Assembly: GCF_949298305.1 (NCBI RefSeq) | Contig: NZ_CASFWU010000048.1 | Span: 1 to 27,445 of the forward strand | DNA from: an uncultured Bacteroides sp. | GTDB lineage: Bacteria > Bacteroidota > Bacteroidia > Bacteroidales > Bacteroidaceae | Length of the DNA: 27,445 bases | Reading direction: 5' to 3' | Shown here: positions 14,930-23,071 of the stretch, in pieces | Position numbering within the stretch: the stretch's first letter is position 1 | Layout: every line of letters begins with the position of its first letter | Notes under the pieces: model-generated | What the model saw: only the letters and a program-made list of their open reading frames with translations | Database searches by the model: none | What the model was told of the DNA's origin: nothing | Position numbers and translations under genes: made by a program

Positions 14930-16108
14930 ATGGCTATGATGCGAAACAAATTTGCGGGAGCCTTCCTGCTTCTTACCTTATTATTATGTACAGTTTCCTG
15001 CGGTCTTAAAAACAAACAGACCGGCGGGCAGACATCGACAGAAGACACGACAACCGTGGCGATAGATTCGGCCACGACAGTAATTCCTGTCTATGCCAAA
15101 GGCTATGCGGTGAAATATCTTTCCCATGGTGTACGACTGGTAGACATTCAGGATCCGCAGAAAGAGAGCGGCCAGTCGTTTCATTATGCGCTGGTGCCGA
15201 GGGGTGTCAAGCCGGCCCATGTTCCTGCGGACTATACCGTGATAGAGACTCCCGTGCAGCGTGTTGTCTGCATGACTTCGCTCCAACTCTCCAACTTTAT
15301 CCGGCTGGATGCCTGCGACCGCGTGGTGGGTATCACCAGTACACGTCATTTGTTTAATCCCGAGATGAACGAACGGTTGAAGTCAGGTAAGACAGCTAAA
15401 ATAGGAATTGAGGGCAATTTTGATAACGAATTGATAATGAGCCTGAATCCGGACCTGATATTTATCTCTCCTTTCAAACGGGGAGGCTACGATGCCATGC
15501 GCGAAATAGGCATTCCGCTGGTGCCCCATCTGGGTTACAAGGAGATGACACCGCTGGGACAGGCCGAGTGGATTAAGTTCATCGGGATGTTTGTGGGGCT
15601 GGAGGCCGAGGCCAATACTCGGTTTGCAGCCATCGAGAAACGTTATAACGAACTGTGCAAACTGGCTGCCGGAGTCAAGGAACGTCCAAAGGTATTCAGC
15701 GGTGAGATACGTGGCGGAAACTGGTATGCCGTGGGCGGCAAGAGCTTTCTGGCAGAGTTGTTCAGAGATGCGGGTGCAGACTATTTCCTGAAAGATGACC
15801 CGCGCTCGGGTGGTGTCATGCTGGATTTTGAGACTGTGTACAGCCAGGCGGAGGATGCCGACTATTGGCGCATTGTCAACAGTTACGAAGGAACCTTCTC
15901 CTACGAAGCCCTGAAGTCGCTCGACCCGCGCTATGCCGACTTCCGCGCTTTCCGCGAGCGGGGAATCATCTATTGCAACATGCGCGAGAAACCCTTCTAT
16001 GAGAGCATGCCCATGCAGCCCGAGGTGGTGTTGGAGGACTTGATTCATGCTTTCCATCCCGACCTGTTGCCCGATTACAAACCTACTTATTACGAACGCC
16101 TGAAATGA
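14930..16108 (+). CDS. ABC importer substrate-binding lipoprotein, BtuF/FecB (TroA-like) family (392 aa)
   Basis: Periplasmic binding lipoprotein for a metal chelate or corrinoid. The N-terminus (MAMMRNKF, hydrophobic core AFLLLTLLL, then TVSC) is a lipoprotein signal with the lipidated cysteine at about residue 24. The mature domain has TroA-fold features: VVCMTSLQLSNFIRLDACDRVVGIT, LIMSLNPDLIFISPF, GIPLVPHLGYKEMTPLGQAEWIKFIG, and a long connecting helix. Start choice: ATG 14930, with ATG codons at 14936 and 14939 also possible; a TTG directly upstream is less likely. Its stop overlaps the permease start by 4 bases (ATGA), so it is translated together with it. Cobalamin, haem and ferric siderophore are all possible substrates. 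At about 390 residues it is longer than Escherichia coli BtuF, as is usual in Bacteroidetes. Confidence 0.88.
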   Translation: MAMMRNKFAGAFLLLTLLLCTVSCGLKNKQTGGQTSTEDTTTVAIDSATTVIPVYAKGYAVKYLSHGVRLVDIQDPQKESGQSFHYALVPRGVKPAHVPADYTVIETPVQRVVCMTSLQLSNFIRLDACDRVVGITSTRHLFNPEMNERLKSGKTAKIGIEGNFDNELIMSLNPDLIFISPFKRGGYDAMREIGIPLVPHLGYKEMTPLGQAEWIKFIGMFVGLEAEANTRFAAIEKRYNELCKLAAGVKERPKVFSGEIRGGNWYAVGGKSFLAELFRDAGADYFLKDDPRSGGVMLDFETVYSQAEDADYWRIVNSYEGTFSYEALKSLDPRYADFRAFRERGIIYCNMREKPFYESMPMQPEVVLEDLIHAFHPDLLPDYKPTYYERLK

Positions 16109-17145
16109 TGAAGAGACCGATATTGTTGCTGATGCTGGCGTTGCTGGTATCCATTTTCCTGTTTTTTCTGTTGAATCTGCTGTTGGGTTCCGTGCACATC
16201 CCTTTCCGTTCGGTTTGGAACATTCTGTGGGGGAGCGGGGAGGAATCTGTTGTCTGGCAGAATATCATTTGGAAGTCCCGTGTACCGCAGGCGCTGACGG
16301 CGTTGGTGGCCGGTGCAGGCTTGTCGGTCAGCGGCTTGCAGATGCAGACCGTGTTCCGCAATCCGTTGGCAGGCCCGTCGGTGTTGGGCATCAGCTCGGG
16401 AGCCAGTCTGGGCGTGGCGTGTGTGGTGCTGCTTTCGGGAGCCTTGGGAGGCGTGGCGTTGAGCCGTTTGGGATATATGGGCGAAGTCGCCCTTTCCATT
16501 GCTGCCATTGTGGGAGCGTTGGCTGTGATGGCTCTCATCGTTTATGTTTCGCAAAAGGTGAAGGGAAATGTGACGCTGCTGATTATCGGTGTGATGATAG
16601 GTTACGTGGCCAGTGCGGTCATCGGTGTGCTGAAGTATTTCAGTGTGGAAGAAGATATCCGGGCGTATGTCATTTGGGGACTGGGCAGCTTTGCCCGCGT
16701 GTCCGGCGACCAGATGGTGCTGTTTGTCAGTATCATGGCCGTTTTGCTCCCACTCTCCTTCCTGCTGATAAAGACCATGAATCTGTTGTTGCTGGGAGAC
16801 GGCTATGCCCGCAACCTGGGACTGAACATCAAGCGTGCCCGCCTGCTGGTCATTTCGTGTTCGGGGGTGTTGGTGGCCATTGTGACCGCCTATTGCGGCC
16901 CCATCATGTTCATCGGCCTGGCTGTGCCCCATTTGTGCCGTGCCATCTTTCAGACGTCCGACCACCGCATACTGATGCCTGCCACGCTGTTGACGGGAGC
17001 TGCCCTGGCTTTGGTCTGCAACCTGATAGCCCGCATGCCGGGCTTTGAGGGGGCCTTGCCGGTCAATTCGGTCACGTCGCTGGTCGGCGCCCCTGTTGTG
17101 GCGTCGGTGCTGTTCAACAAGCGGAAAGGGGAGATACATGAGTAA
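16105..17145 (+). CDS. FecCD/BtuC-family ABC importer permease (346 aa)
   Basis: Inner-membrane permease of a type II ABC importer with about ten membrane helices. Clear family stretches are SRVPQALTALVAGAGLSVSG, LQMQTVFRNPLAGPSVLGIS (about residues 90-109), LLLLGDGYARNLGLNIKRAR (the L-loop contacting the ATPase), and CGPIMFIGLAVPHLCRAIFQTSDHR. Length is typical. ATGA overlap with the binding-protein gene and a 68-base gap to the ATPase gene place it in one operon. Substrate is the same as that of its binding protein, undetermined. Confidence 0.93.
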   Translation: MMKRPILLLMLALLVSIFLFFLLNLLLGSVHIPFRSVWNILWGSGEESVVWQNIIWKSRVPQALTALVAGAGLSVSGLQMQTVFRNPLAGPSVLGISSGASLGVACVVLLSGALGGVALSRLGYMGEVALSIAAIVGALAVMALIVYVSQKVKGNVTLLIIGVMIGYVASAVIGVLKYFSVEEDIRAYVIWGLGSFARVSGDQMVLFVSIMAVLLPLSFLLIKTMNLLLLGDGYARNLGLNIKRARLLVISCSGVLVAIVTAYCGPIMFIGLAVPHLCRAIFQTSDHRILMPATLLTGAALALVCNLIARMPGFEGALPVNSVTSLVGAPVVASVLFNKRKGEIHE

Positions 17146-17213
17146 TGGAGAATAGGGAAGGGATAATGGATAATGAATGTTTTTTCTGTCCTTCCATTTA
17201 AAAGGAAAAGAAT

Positions 17214-18251
17214 TTGAATACAGAAACAATACATATTGAAAACCTGTCCATCGGCTATCCCGGCAAGGGCGAGGTGAAAGTGGTGGCAAGCGGCATTTGT
17301 GCCGGCATCAACAGGGGCGAACTCACTTGCCTGTTGGGAGCCAACGGGGTGGGGAAGTCCACTCTGCTGCGCACGTTGTCTGCCTTCCAGCCCAAGTTGG
17401 GCGGAGAAATACGCATCTTGGGCAAGGAAATAGAGAAGTACACGGACAAACAGATGTCGCGGGTCATCAGCGTGGTGCTGACGGAAAAATGCGACATACG
17501 CAACATGTCCGTCACTGAACTGATAGGGCTGGGGCGCAGTCCCTATACCGGCTTCTGGGGCACCCTGTCGCGTGAAGACCAGGAAGTGGTGGAGAAATCA
17601 ATCAACCTGGTAGGTATCGGACATTTGCAGCATCGGATGGTACACACACTGAGCGACGGCGAACGGCAGAAGGTGATGATAGCCAAGGCGCTGGCGCAGG
17701 AAACGCCGGTGATTTACCTGGACGAGCCCACGGCCTTCCTCGATTTCCCCAGCAAGGTGGAGATGATGCAACTGCTGCACCATCTCAGCCGGCAGACGGG
17801 GAAAACCATTTTCCTCTCTACCCACGACCTGGAGCTGGCTTTGCAGATTGCGGACAAGATATGGCTGATGGACAAGGTGAACGGAGTGACCATAGGTACT
17901 CCCGAAGACCTCTCGCTCAACGGAAGCCTCAGCCGCTTCTTTGCCCGCAAGGGCATTGCTTTCGACTTGGAAACGGGGCTCTTTCGGGTGGACAACGAAT
18001 ATACTTCGCAGATACGGCTGGTGGGTCATGGGCAGAAATACGCAATGGTCCGGAAAGCCTTGCAGCGCAACGGAATCTTGGCCAGCCGCAACGTGGAGTC
18101 TGACATGTATATAGAGACAGGCGACTTGAGAGCTGACAGGCCTTTTGTCCTGTATATTCCGTCGTGTGAGCCTTTGGCTATAAGAAGCATAGAAGAGCTG
18201 TTGGAAAAGGTCAGGGAACATATCAGGCCTCTTCCTCCGGCGGACAAGTAA
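17214..18251 (+). CDS. ABC importer ATP-binding protein, FecE/BtuD family, with C-terminal extension (345 aa)
   Basis: Cytoplasmic ATPase of the importer. Walker A is GANGVGKST (residues 42-50), signature LSDGE (146-150), Walker B VIYLDEPT (166-173) and the H-loop histidine at 204. The start is TTG at 17214. An in-frame stop lies at 17199-17201 and no ATG or GTG occurs near, while AAAGGAAAAG just upstream can bind the ribosome. Homologous domains end near residue 255. Here about 90 further residues follow (FDLETGLFRVDNEYTSQIRL onward, with SRNVESDMYIETGD and FVLYIPSCEPLAIRSIEELL). They form a predicted alpha/beta extension that I do not recognise. It may be a regulatory domain, as in some other importer ATPases. 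Confidence 0.92.
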   Translation: MNTETIHIENLSIGYPGKGEVKVVASGICAGINRGELTCLLGANGVGKSTLLRTLSAFQPKLGGEIRILGKEIEKYTDKQMSRVISVVLTEKCDIRNMSVTELIGLGRSPYTGFWGTLSREDQEVVEKSINLVGIGHLQHRMVHTLSDGERQKVMIAKALAQETPVIYLDEPTAFLDFPSKVEMMQLLHHLSRQTGKTIFLSTHDLELALQIADKIWLMDKVNGVTIGTPEDLSLNGSLSRFFARKGIAFDLETGLFRVDNEYTSQIRLVGHGQKYAMVRKALQRNGILASRNVESDMYIETGDLRADRPFVLYIPSCEPLAIRSIEELLEKVREHIRPLPPADK

Positions 18252-18398
18252 ATAGGTAAGAACATCATTGATAAATATAGCTGTTTGACGGGATTCGGTA
18301 AGTTTATATGGAGATTCCGGGTACATCTGTCTATATGGCGCAAGATGAATCGGGAGTTTTGAGACTTGTCTTTTCCTGCCCGTTCCACCCCCGAAACC

Positions 18399-18458
18399 AA
18401 AGAGGCTCGGAGGCAGTGCCAAAGAGGCTCGGAGGCGGCATCAAAGAGGCTCGGAGGC
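18399..18458. repeat. Three 16-base direct repeats, period 22
   Basis: AAAGAGGCTCGGAGGC occurs exactly at 18399-18414, 18421-18436 and 18443-18458, with variable 6-base linkers (AGTGCC, GGCATC). The array lies in the 282-base spacer between the importer ATPase and the MATE gene. The rest of that spacer (18252-18398) shows no gene or clear signal. The period is not a multiple of 3, so it is not a peptide repeat. It could be a tandem regulator-binding site or a slippage product. Confidence 0.85.
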
Positions 18459-18517
18459 AAAACCTATGAGGAACACAGGATTTTCCGAAGTTTGTCGGAC
18501 GGCAGCAATCAAGAAAA

Positions 18518-18525
18518 AAAGGAGG
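18518..18525 (+). promoter_or_regulatory. Strong Shine-Dalgarno sequence of the MATE gene
   Basis: AAAGGAGG lies 8 bases before ATG 18534. It is nearly complementary to the 16S rRNA tail, which is uncommon in Bacteroidales, and it decides the start against the much longer open frame beginning at TTG 18366. Confidence 0.8.
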
Positions 18526-18533
18526 CGGTTATC

Positions 18534-19904
18534 ATGCATCATTCAAAAGACAACTACGTATATCTGACTACGGCGCCGGTGCCGCGTGTGATTATGGCAT
18601 TGGCCGTACCCACCATTGTCAGCATGTTGGTGACTTCATTCTACAACATGGCCGACACTTATTTTGTGGGCAAGATTGATACCCAGTCGACGGCGGCGGT
18701 GGGCATCGTCTTTTCAGTTATGTCCATCATTCAGGCTGTGGGCTTCTTCTTTGGTCATGGGTCGGGCAACTACATCTCGCGCAAGCTGGGAGCGAAGGAA
18801 ACCGGAAATGCCGAAAAGATGGCATCTACAGGTTTTTTCCTGGCTCTTTTTGTCGGGGCATTTCTGGCTTTGCTGGGCTTCTTGCTACTCACTCCTCTTT
18901 CGTTAGCCTTGGGCTCCACTCCGACCATCCTTCCTTATACGGAGCGTTATTTAGGTGTCATACTGTTGGGTGCTCCGTTTATGGCCGCTTCGTTGGTGCT
19001 GAACAATCAGATTCGTTTTCAGGGAAATGCAGCCTATGCCATGGTGGGCATTGTCACAGGAGCAGTTCTCAATGTGATATTGGACCCCATTCTGATATTT
19101 GGTTTCGGAATGGGCATTTCGGGAGCCGCTTGGGCCACGGTCATCAGCCAGGTGTGCAGCTTCACGCTGCTTCTCTTCATGAGCCATCGCGGCGGTAACA
19201 TCCGCATCCATTATCGCAACTTTACGCCCACTTGGGCTTTTGTCAAGGAGATTGTGGGCGGAGGTACCCCCTCGCTGGCCCGTCAGGGGCTGGCCAGTGT
19301 GGCTACCATTCTGTTGAATGTAGCCGCAGGCGCATACGGTGATGCCGCCATAGCCGGCATGTCCATCGTGACACGCATCGCCATGTTCATCAATGCCTTC
19401 CTGATAGGGTTTGGACAAGGCTTTCAGCCTGTATGTGGCTTCAATTATGGCGCAGGGCTTTATGGGCGTGTCCGCCAGGGATTTTGGTTTTGCGTGAAGG
19501 TTGGCTTTATTTTTCTGCTTGTTTGTGCGGTAGCCGGTATGGGATATGCCGAAGAGATTGTTGCGCTTTTCCGTAAGGAAGATCCGGCTGTGATAGCAGT
19601 GGGAGCTGCCGCCTTGCGGTGGCAGTTCATCACTTTCCCCTTGGGGGCATGGATTATAGTAAGTAACATGATGTTGCAGACCATCCGGAAACCTGTGCGG
19701 GCTACGGTCCTGTCATCTGCCCGCCAGGGATTGTTTTTTATTCCCCTCATTTTCATTCTTCCCCACTTCTTTGGGTTAGAGGGGGTAGAGGCTTGCCAGG
19801 CCACATCGGATCTGTTAACATTCCTTTTGGCCATTCCTCTAACTTGCGGCGTGTTGGCCGAGATGAAGAGAAAAGAGGCCGCAGCTTCCTTTTCTTCAAA
19901 ATAA
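18534..19904 (+). CDS. MATE family efflux transporter (456 aa)
   Basis: Inner-membrane exporter of the multidrug and toxic compound extrusion family, a sodium- or proton-coupled antiporter with twelve helices. The opening MHHSKDNYVYLTTAPVPRVI leads into MALAVPTIVSMLVTSFYNMADTYFVGKID, the hallmark of the first two helices. Two-fold repeated organisation is visible (GFFFGHGSGNYISRKLGAKE; later GGTPSLARQGLASVATILLN). FGQGFQPVCGFNYGAGLYGRV is the conserved segment of the second half. ATG 18534 is chosen because of the strong ribosome site and because the upstream frame runs through a direct repeat. Substrates cannot be inferred. It does not appear to share an operon with the importer, being 282 bases away. 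Confidence 0.93.
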   Translation: MHHSKDNYVYLTTAPVPRVIMALAVPTIVSMLVTSFYNMADTYFVGKIDTQSTAAVGIVFSVMSIIQAVGFFFGHGSGNYISRKLGAKETGNAEKMASTGFFLALFVGAFLALLGFLLLTPLSLALGSTPTILPYTERYLGVILLGAPFMAASLVLNNQIRFQGNAAYAMVGIVTGAVLNVILDPILIFGFGMGISGAAWATVISQVCSFTLLLFMSHRGGNIRIHYRNFTPTWAFVKEIVGGGTPSLARQGLASVATILLNVAAGAYGDAAIAGMSIVTRIAMFINAFLIGFGQGFQPVCGFNYGAGLYGRVRQGFWFCVKVGFIFLLVCAVAGMGYAEEIVALFRKEDPAVIAVGAAALRWQFITFPLGAWIIVSNMMLQTIRKPVRATVLSSARQGLFFIPLIFILPHFFGLEGVEACQATSDLLTFLLAIPLTCGVLAEMKRKEAAASFSSK

Positions 19905-19940
19905 GTGTGTGTGTTGGCCTTGCATTTAGTCGGAATTTCG

Positions 19941-19948
19941 TACTTTTG
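19941..19948 (+). promoter_or_regulatory. Bacteroides-type -7 box for proS
   Basis: TACTTTTG matches TAnnTTTG exactly, 53 bases before the proS start. The best -33 candidates (TTGG at 19914-19917, TTGC at 19920-19923) have spacers outside 19-21, so the upstream element is weak. Confidence 0.5.
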
Positions 19949-20000
19949 CATCCCGTTAATGGATACCATCGAATAAAGAAACTTTAAAAACAAAATAAGA

Positions 20001-21494
20001 ATGGCAGTAGAATTGAAAGACCTCACCAAGCGAAGCGAGAATTACTCGCAGTGGTATAACGAATTGGTGGTGAAAGCCGACCTTGCAGAACAGTCGGCTG
20101 TGCGTGGATGTATGGTTATTAAGCCCTATGGATACGCTATTTGGGAGAAAATGCAACGTCAGTTGGACGATATGTTTAAGGAAACAGGACATGTCAATGC
20201 CTATTTCCCATTGCTCATCCCGAAATCTTTCCTCAGCCGTGAGGCAGAACATGTGGAAGGATTTGCCAAAGAATGTGCCGTGGTAACCCACTACCGTCTG
20301 AAGAACGATCCGAATGGTGGGGGAGTGGTTGTAGATCCGGCTGCCAAGTTGGAAGAAGAATTGATTATTCGTCCGACTTCTGAAACCATCATCTGGAATA
20401 CTTATAAGAACTGGATTAATTCCTATCGTGATTTGCCTATTCTCTGCAACCAGTGGGCAAACGTGTTCCGCTGGGAAATGCGTACCCGCCTGTTCCTGCG
20501 TACCGCAGAATTCCTGTGGCAGGAAGGACATACGGCACACGCCACTAAGGAGGAGGCCGAAGCCGAGGCCGTGAAGATGCTGAACGTTTACAGCGACTTT
20601 GCCGAGAAGTACATGGCGGTTCCGGTCATTAAGGGTGTGAAGTCGGCCAACGAACGTTTTGCCGGCGCATTGAACACCTATACCATCGAGGCCATGATGC
20701 AGGATGGTAAGGCCCTGCAGAGCGGAACCTCGCACTTCCTGGGACAGAACTTTGCCAAGGCATTTGACGTTCAGTTTGTCAATAAAGAGAACAAGCTGGA
20801 ATATGTATGGGCTACGTCCTGGGGTGTGTCTACCCGTCTGATGGGAGCGCTCATCATGACTCACTCTGATGACAACGGCCTTGTATTGCCGCCACACCTG
20901 GCTCCGATTCAGGTAGTCATTGTACCTATTTACAAAAATGCCGAGATGTTGGCCAAGATAGACGAGAAGGTGGCAGGCATCGTGACGAGATTGAAGGCAT
21001 TGGGCATTTCTGTGAAGTACGACAATGCCGACAACAAACGTCCTGGCTTCAAGTTTGCCGACTACGAAGTGAAGGGCGTTCCCGTACGATTGGTAATGGG
21101 TGGACGTGACTTGGAGAACAACACCATGGAGATTATGCGTCGCGATACGTTGGAGAAGGAAACCCGCTCGTGCGACGGCATCGAAGAGTATGTAAAGAAC
21201 CTGCTGGAAGACATCCAGGCAAATATCTACAAGAAAGCGCTCGACTATCGCAACAGCCGTATTACGACCGTGGACAGCTACGAGGAATTTAAGGAGAAGA
21301 TTGAGGAAGGCGGCTTTATCCTGGCTCACTGGGACGGTACAACCGAGACCGAAGAAAAGATTAAGGAAGAGACCAAGGCTACCATTCGGTGCATCCCGTT
21401 TGATTCTTTTGTACCCGGTGACAAGGAACCCGGCAAATGTATGGTGACAGGCAAACCATCGCCCTGCCGCGTGATTTTTGCCCGTTCCTATTAA
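20001..21494 (+). CDS. proS: Prolyl-tRNA synthetase (497 aa)
   Basis: Cytoplasmic class II aminoacyl-tRNA synthetase that charges tRNA-Pro with proline. The length and the start (SENYSQWYNELVVKADLAEQ) identify the shorter archaeal/eukaryote-like type without the large editing insert, the type usual in Bacteroides. Motif 2 lies in QWANVFRWEMRTRLFLRTAE (about residues 151-170), preceded by RPTSETIIWNTYKNWI. GHTAHATKEEAEAEA follows it. The substrate-site stretch TSHFLGQNFAKAFDV and motif 3 (SWGVSTRLMGALIMTHSDDNGLVLPP) are complete. The C-terminal anticodon-binding domain and the terminal zinc-domain-like tail ending in Y (ARSY) are present. It is followed by a strong terminator and then by the tRNA-Pro gene. 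Confidence 0.96.
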   Translation: MAVELKDLTKRSENYSQWYNELVVKADLAEQSAVRGCMVIKPYGYAIWEKMQRQLDDMFKETGHVNAYFPLLIPKSFLSREAEHVEGFAKECAVVTHYRLKNDPNGGGVVVDPAAKLEEELIIRPTSETIIWNTYKNWINSYRDLPILCNQWANVFRWEMRTRLFLRTAEFLWQEGHTAHATKEEAEAEAVKMLNVYSDFAEKYMAVPVIKGVKSANERFAGALNTYTIEAMMQDGKALQSGTSHFLGQNFAKAFDVQFVNKENKLEYVWATSWGVSTRLMGALIMTHSDDNGLVLPPHLAPIQVVIVPIYKNAEMLAKIDEKVAGIVTRLKALGISVKYDNADNKRPGFKFADYEVKGVPVRLVMGGRDLENNTMEIMRRDTLEKETRSCDGIEEYVKNLLEDIQANIYKKALDYRNSRITTVDSYEEFKEKIEEGGFILAHWDGTTETEEKIKEETKATIRCIPFDSFVPGDKEPGKCMVTGKPSPCRVIFARSY

Positions 21495-21502
21495 AATAAC
21501 GG

Positions 21503-21547
21503 AAGGAAACAGGTCGACTAGTTATGGGGGTCGACTTGTTTCCTTTT
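21503..21547 (+). terminator. Rho-independent terminator of proS
   Basis: AAGGAAACAGGTCGAC (21503-21518) pairs with GTCGACTTGTTTCCTT (21530-21545). The stem has 16 pairs, all Watson-Crick except one G-U, around an 11-base loop, and T residues follow. It starts 9 bases after the proS stop. Confidence 0.9.
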
Positions 21548-21579
21548 CATTTATTCAAGTGCAGAAACTTTGAAAAAGA

Positions 21580-21611
21580 TTTGGTGCATACCGAGGAAAA
21601 AGCTAAATTTG
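21580..21611 (+). promoter_or_regulatory. Perfect Bacteroides-type promoter of tRNA-Pro
   Basis: TTTG at 21580-21583, a 20-base spacer, and TAAATTTG at 21604-21611 match both elements of the Bacteroides consensus exactly. The expected start is near 21618, about 20 bases before the mature tRNA. Confidence 0.8.
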
Positions 21612-21638
21612 CACTCGCTTTTGAAAAGGTAAGGCATT

Positions 21639-21713
21639 CGGGGTGTAGCGCAGTCCGGTTAGCGCACCTGCTTTGGGAGCAGGGGGTCGAAGGTTCGAAT
21701 CCTTTCACCCCGA
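21639..21713 (+). tRNA. tRNA-Pro (anticodon TGG)
   Basis: The acceptor stem CGGGGTG (21639-21645) pairs with CACCCCG (21706-21712), and the discriminator is A21713. The anticodon arm is CCTGC-TTTGGGA-GCAGG with anticodon TGG. The T arm contains GGTTCGAAT. No CCA is encoded. It has its own promoter and terminator, and sits directly after the synthetase that charges it. An integrase gene follows 130 bases downstream, so the 3' part of this tRNA is the likely attachment site. Confidence 0.96.
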
Positions 21714-21717
21714 CATT

Positions 21718-21750
21718 AGGTCGGATTTCTTTGGAAATCAGGCCTTTTTT
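21718..21750 (+). terminator. Terminator after tRNA-Pro
   Basis: AGGTCG-GATTTC pairs with GAAATC-AGGCCT around the loop TTTG (21730-21733), with one mismatch and one wobble pair, and is followed by six T residues (21745-21750). It ends transcription of the tRNA before the integrase gene. Confidence 0.8.
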
Positions 21751-21843
21751 CTTTAGATAAGGGTTCTTTTTTCTGTCTGAAAATAGTCTGATTTTGTCTG
21801 GTTCATAAATCGTCAAAAAAAACTGGTCAAAAAAAGATTAATT

Positions 21844-23049
21844 ATGAGAAAGAAAAAGATTATTGTTTTGCCACATCTGGTGGATGCTGGCGGAGATTTG
21901 AGCAGGGATTGGTTCGTGGAATATTCATGCCGTGACCCGCGCACTGACAAGCTCAAGCGTTTCAGGGAATATGGCGGTTTCAGAAAATTGAAGTCAGCCA
22001 AGGAAAGATATGCCTTGGCCAAACAAATCATTTCAGAAATCAAGGATAAACTGTCAACTGGATGGACTCCCTTCAAGGAGGAGAAGCTGACGTATCAGGA
22101 TGCTCTCATCTTGCAGGTACACGCTGACCGGTGGGGACGTGAACGTGAATCCCTCCCTACCATCCGTGTCTATCTATCAGAGTTCCTGGACGTGAAGAAG
22201 GTGACCGTCATTGCGCATTCTTACCAGACTTATCGCTCGAAACTGCGTATCTTTGCCGAGTGGGCAGAGCATCAGAAGCTGGACGACATTCATATAAGCT
22301 GCATCACGAGAGAGCATATTTGCGATTTCCTGCTATACATGGTGGAGCAAAACAAGGTATCAAAACGTACGGTTCTGAAGTACAAACAAATCTTGCACGG
22401 GTTTTTCGATTACATGATTCAGGCTAAAGGCATCGTGCTGGCAAATCCCGTGCATGACATCCCGGACATGGGGAGGCTGACCGATGAAGCACCGCGACCA
22501 ATCCCTGAGAAGGAACGCTCAATGCTGATGTCTTATATGAGAAAGAACGACCCGCAGTTATGGTTGTTCTGCCAGATGGAATATTATTGCGCCATCCGGC
22601 CGAATGAACTGCGACAGCTGCGCATTCTTGATATAGATTTCGTCAAACGCATCATCCGTGTGCCTTGTACAATCAGTAAAAACCGTCAGACCGAGTTCGT
22701 GAATATGCCCAACCAGCTATACAACGTGCTGCTTGCATTGAAGGTGAATGAACTGGAAGGTGACCTCTATTTGTTTTCAGGTGGAGGAAGACCGGGAAAG
22801 GTTATGCTTGGGAAGAACAATTTCCGTTTTCGTTTCGACCGCATCCGTAACCGTCTTGACTTGTCGGCGTCGTACAAGTTGTACAGCTTCAAACATACGG
22901 GTGGAGTCGAACTGGTCAATGCCGGTGTAGATACCTGGGAGTTGCAACGCCATTTCCGGCATAAATCCATTGATACAACGGAACGCTATATTCGCAGGAA
23001 TTTTGCGGTGAAAAGTGATAAAATAAAGAATCACTTCCCGGATATCTGA
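21844..23049 (+). CDS. Site-specific tyrosine integrase (401 aa)
   Basis: Phage/conjugative-element type tyrosine recombinase. An N-terminal arm-binding region (1-80) and a SAM-like core-binding domain (about 85-205, TVIAHSYQTYRSKLRIFAEW) precede the catalytic domain. Catalytic candidates are R252 (IRPNELRQLR), K279 (a strand lysine in TISKNRQTEF), H351 (YSFKHTGG), H373 (HFRHKSIDTT) and the nucleophile Y382 (ERYIRR). In place of the usual H-x-x-R, box II reads H-T-G-G. The variant KHTG is, to my recollection, common among Bacteroidetes integrases. The gene reads away from tRNA-Pro, in the classic position for integration into the tRNA 3' end. It carries out insertion and perhaps excision of the island that follows. 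Confidence 0.93.
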   Translation: MRKKKIIVLPHLVDAGGDLSRDWFVEYSCRDPRTDKLKRFREYGGFRKLKSAKERYALAKQIISEIKDKLSTGWTPFKEEKLTYQDALILQVHADRWGRERESLPTIRVYLSEFLDVKKVTVIAHSYQTYRSKLRIFAEWAEHQKLDDIHISCITREHICDFLLYMVEQNKVSKRTVLKYKQILHGFFDYMIQAKGIVLANPVHDIPDMGRLTDEAPRPIPEKERSMLMSYMRKNDPQLWLFCQMEYYCAIRPNELRQLRILDIDFVKRIIRVPCTISKNRQTEFVNMPNQLYNVLLALKVNELEGDLYLFSGGGRPGKVMLGKNNFRFRFDRIRNRLDLSASYKLYSFKHTGGVELVNAGVDTWELQRHFRHKSIDTTERYIRRNFAVKSDKIKNHFPDI

Positions 23050-23071
23050 TAATATCCCTACATTTGCCCCT

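Noticed and set aside
16090..17289. 399-codon minus-strand open frame opposite the FecCD-type permease
   Set aside because: It is antisense to a clear membrane protein, with H/Q/R-rich low-complexity translation typical of shadows.
18366..18533. N-terminal extension of the MATE protein from TTG 18366
   Set aside because: The extra 56 residues translate the 22-base-period repeat, whose period is not codon-like. A strong Shine-Dalgarno lies 8 bases before ATG 18534.
21524..21760. Plus-strand open frame across tRNA-Pro
   Set aside because: It overlaps the proS terminator, a perfect promoter and the tRNA; no protein features.
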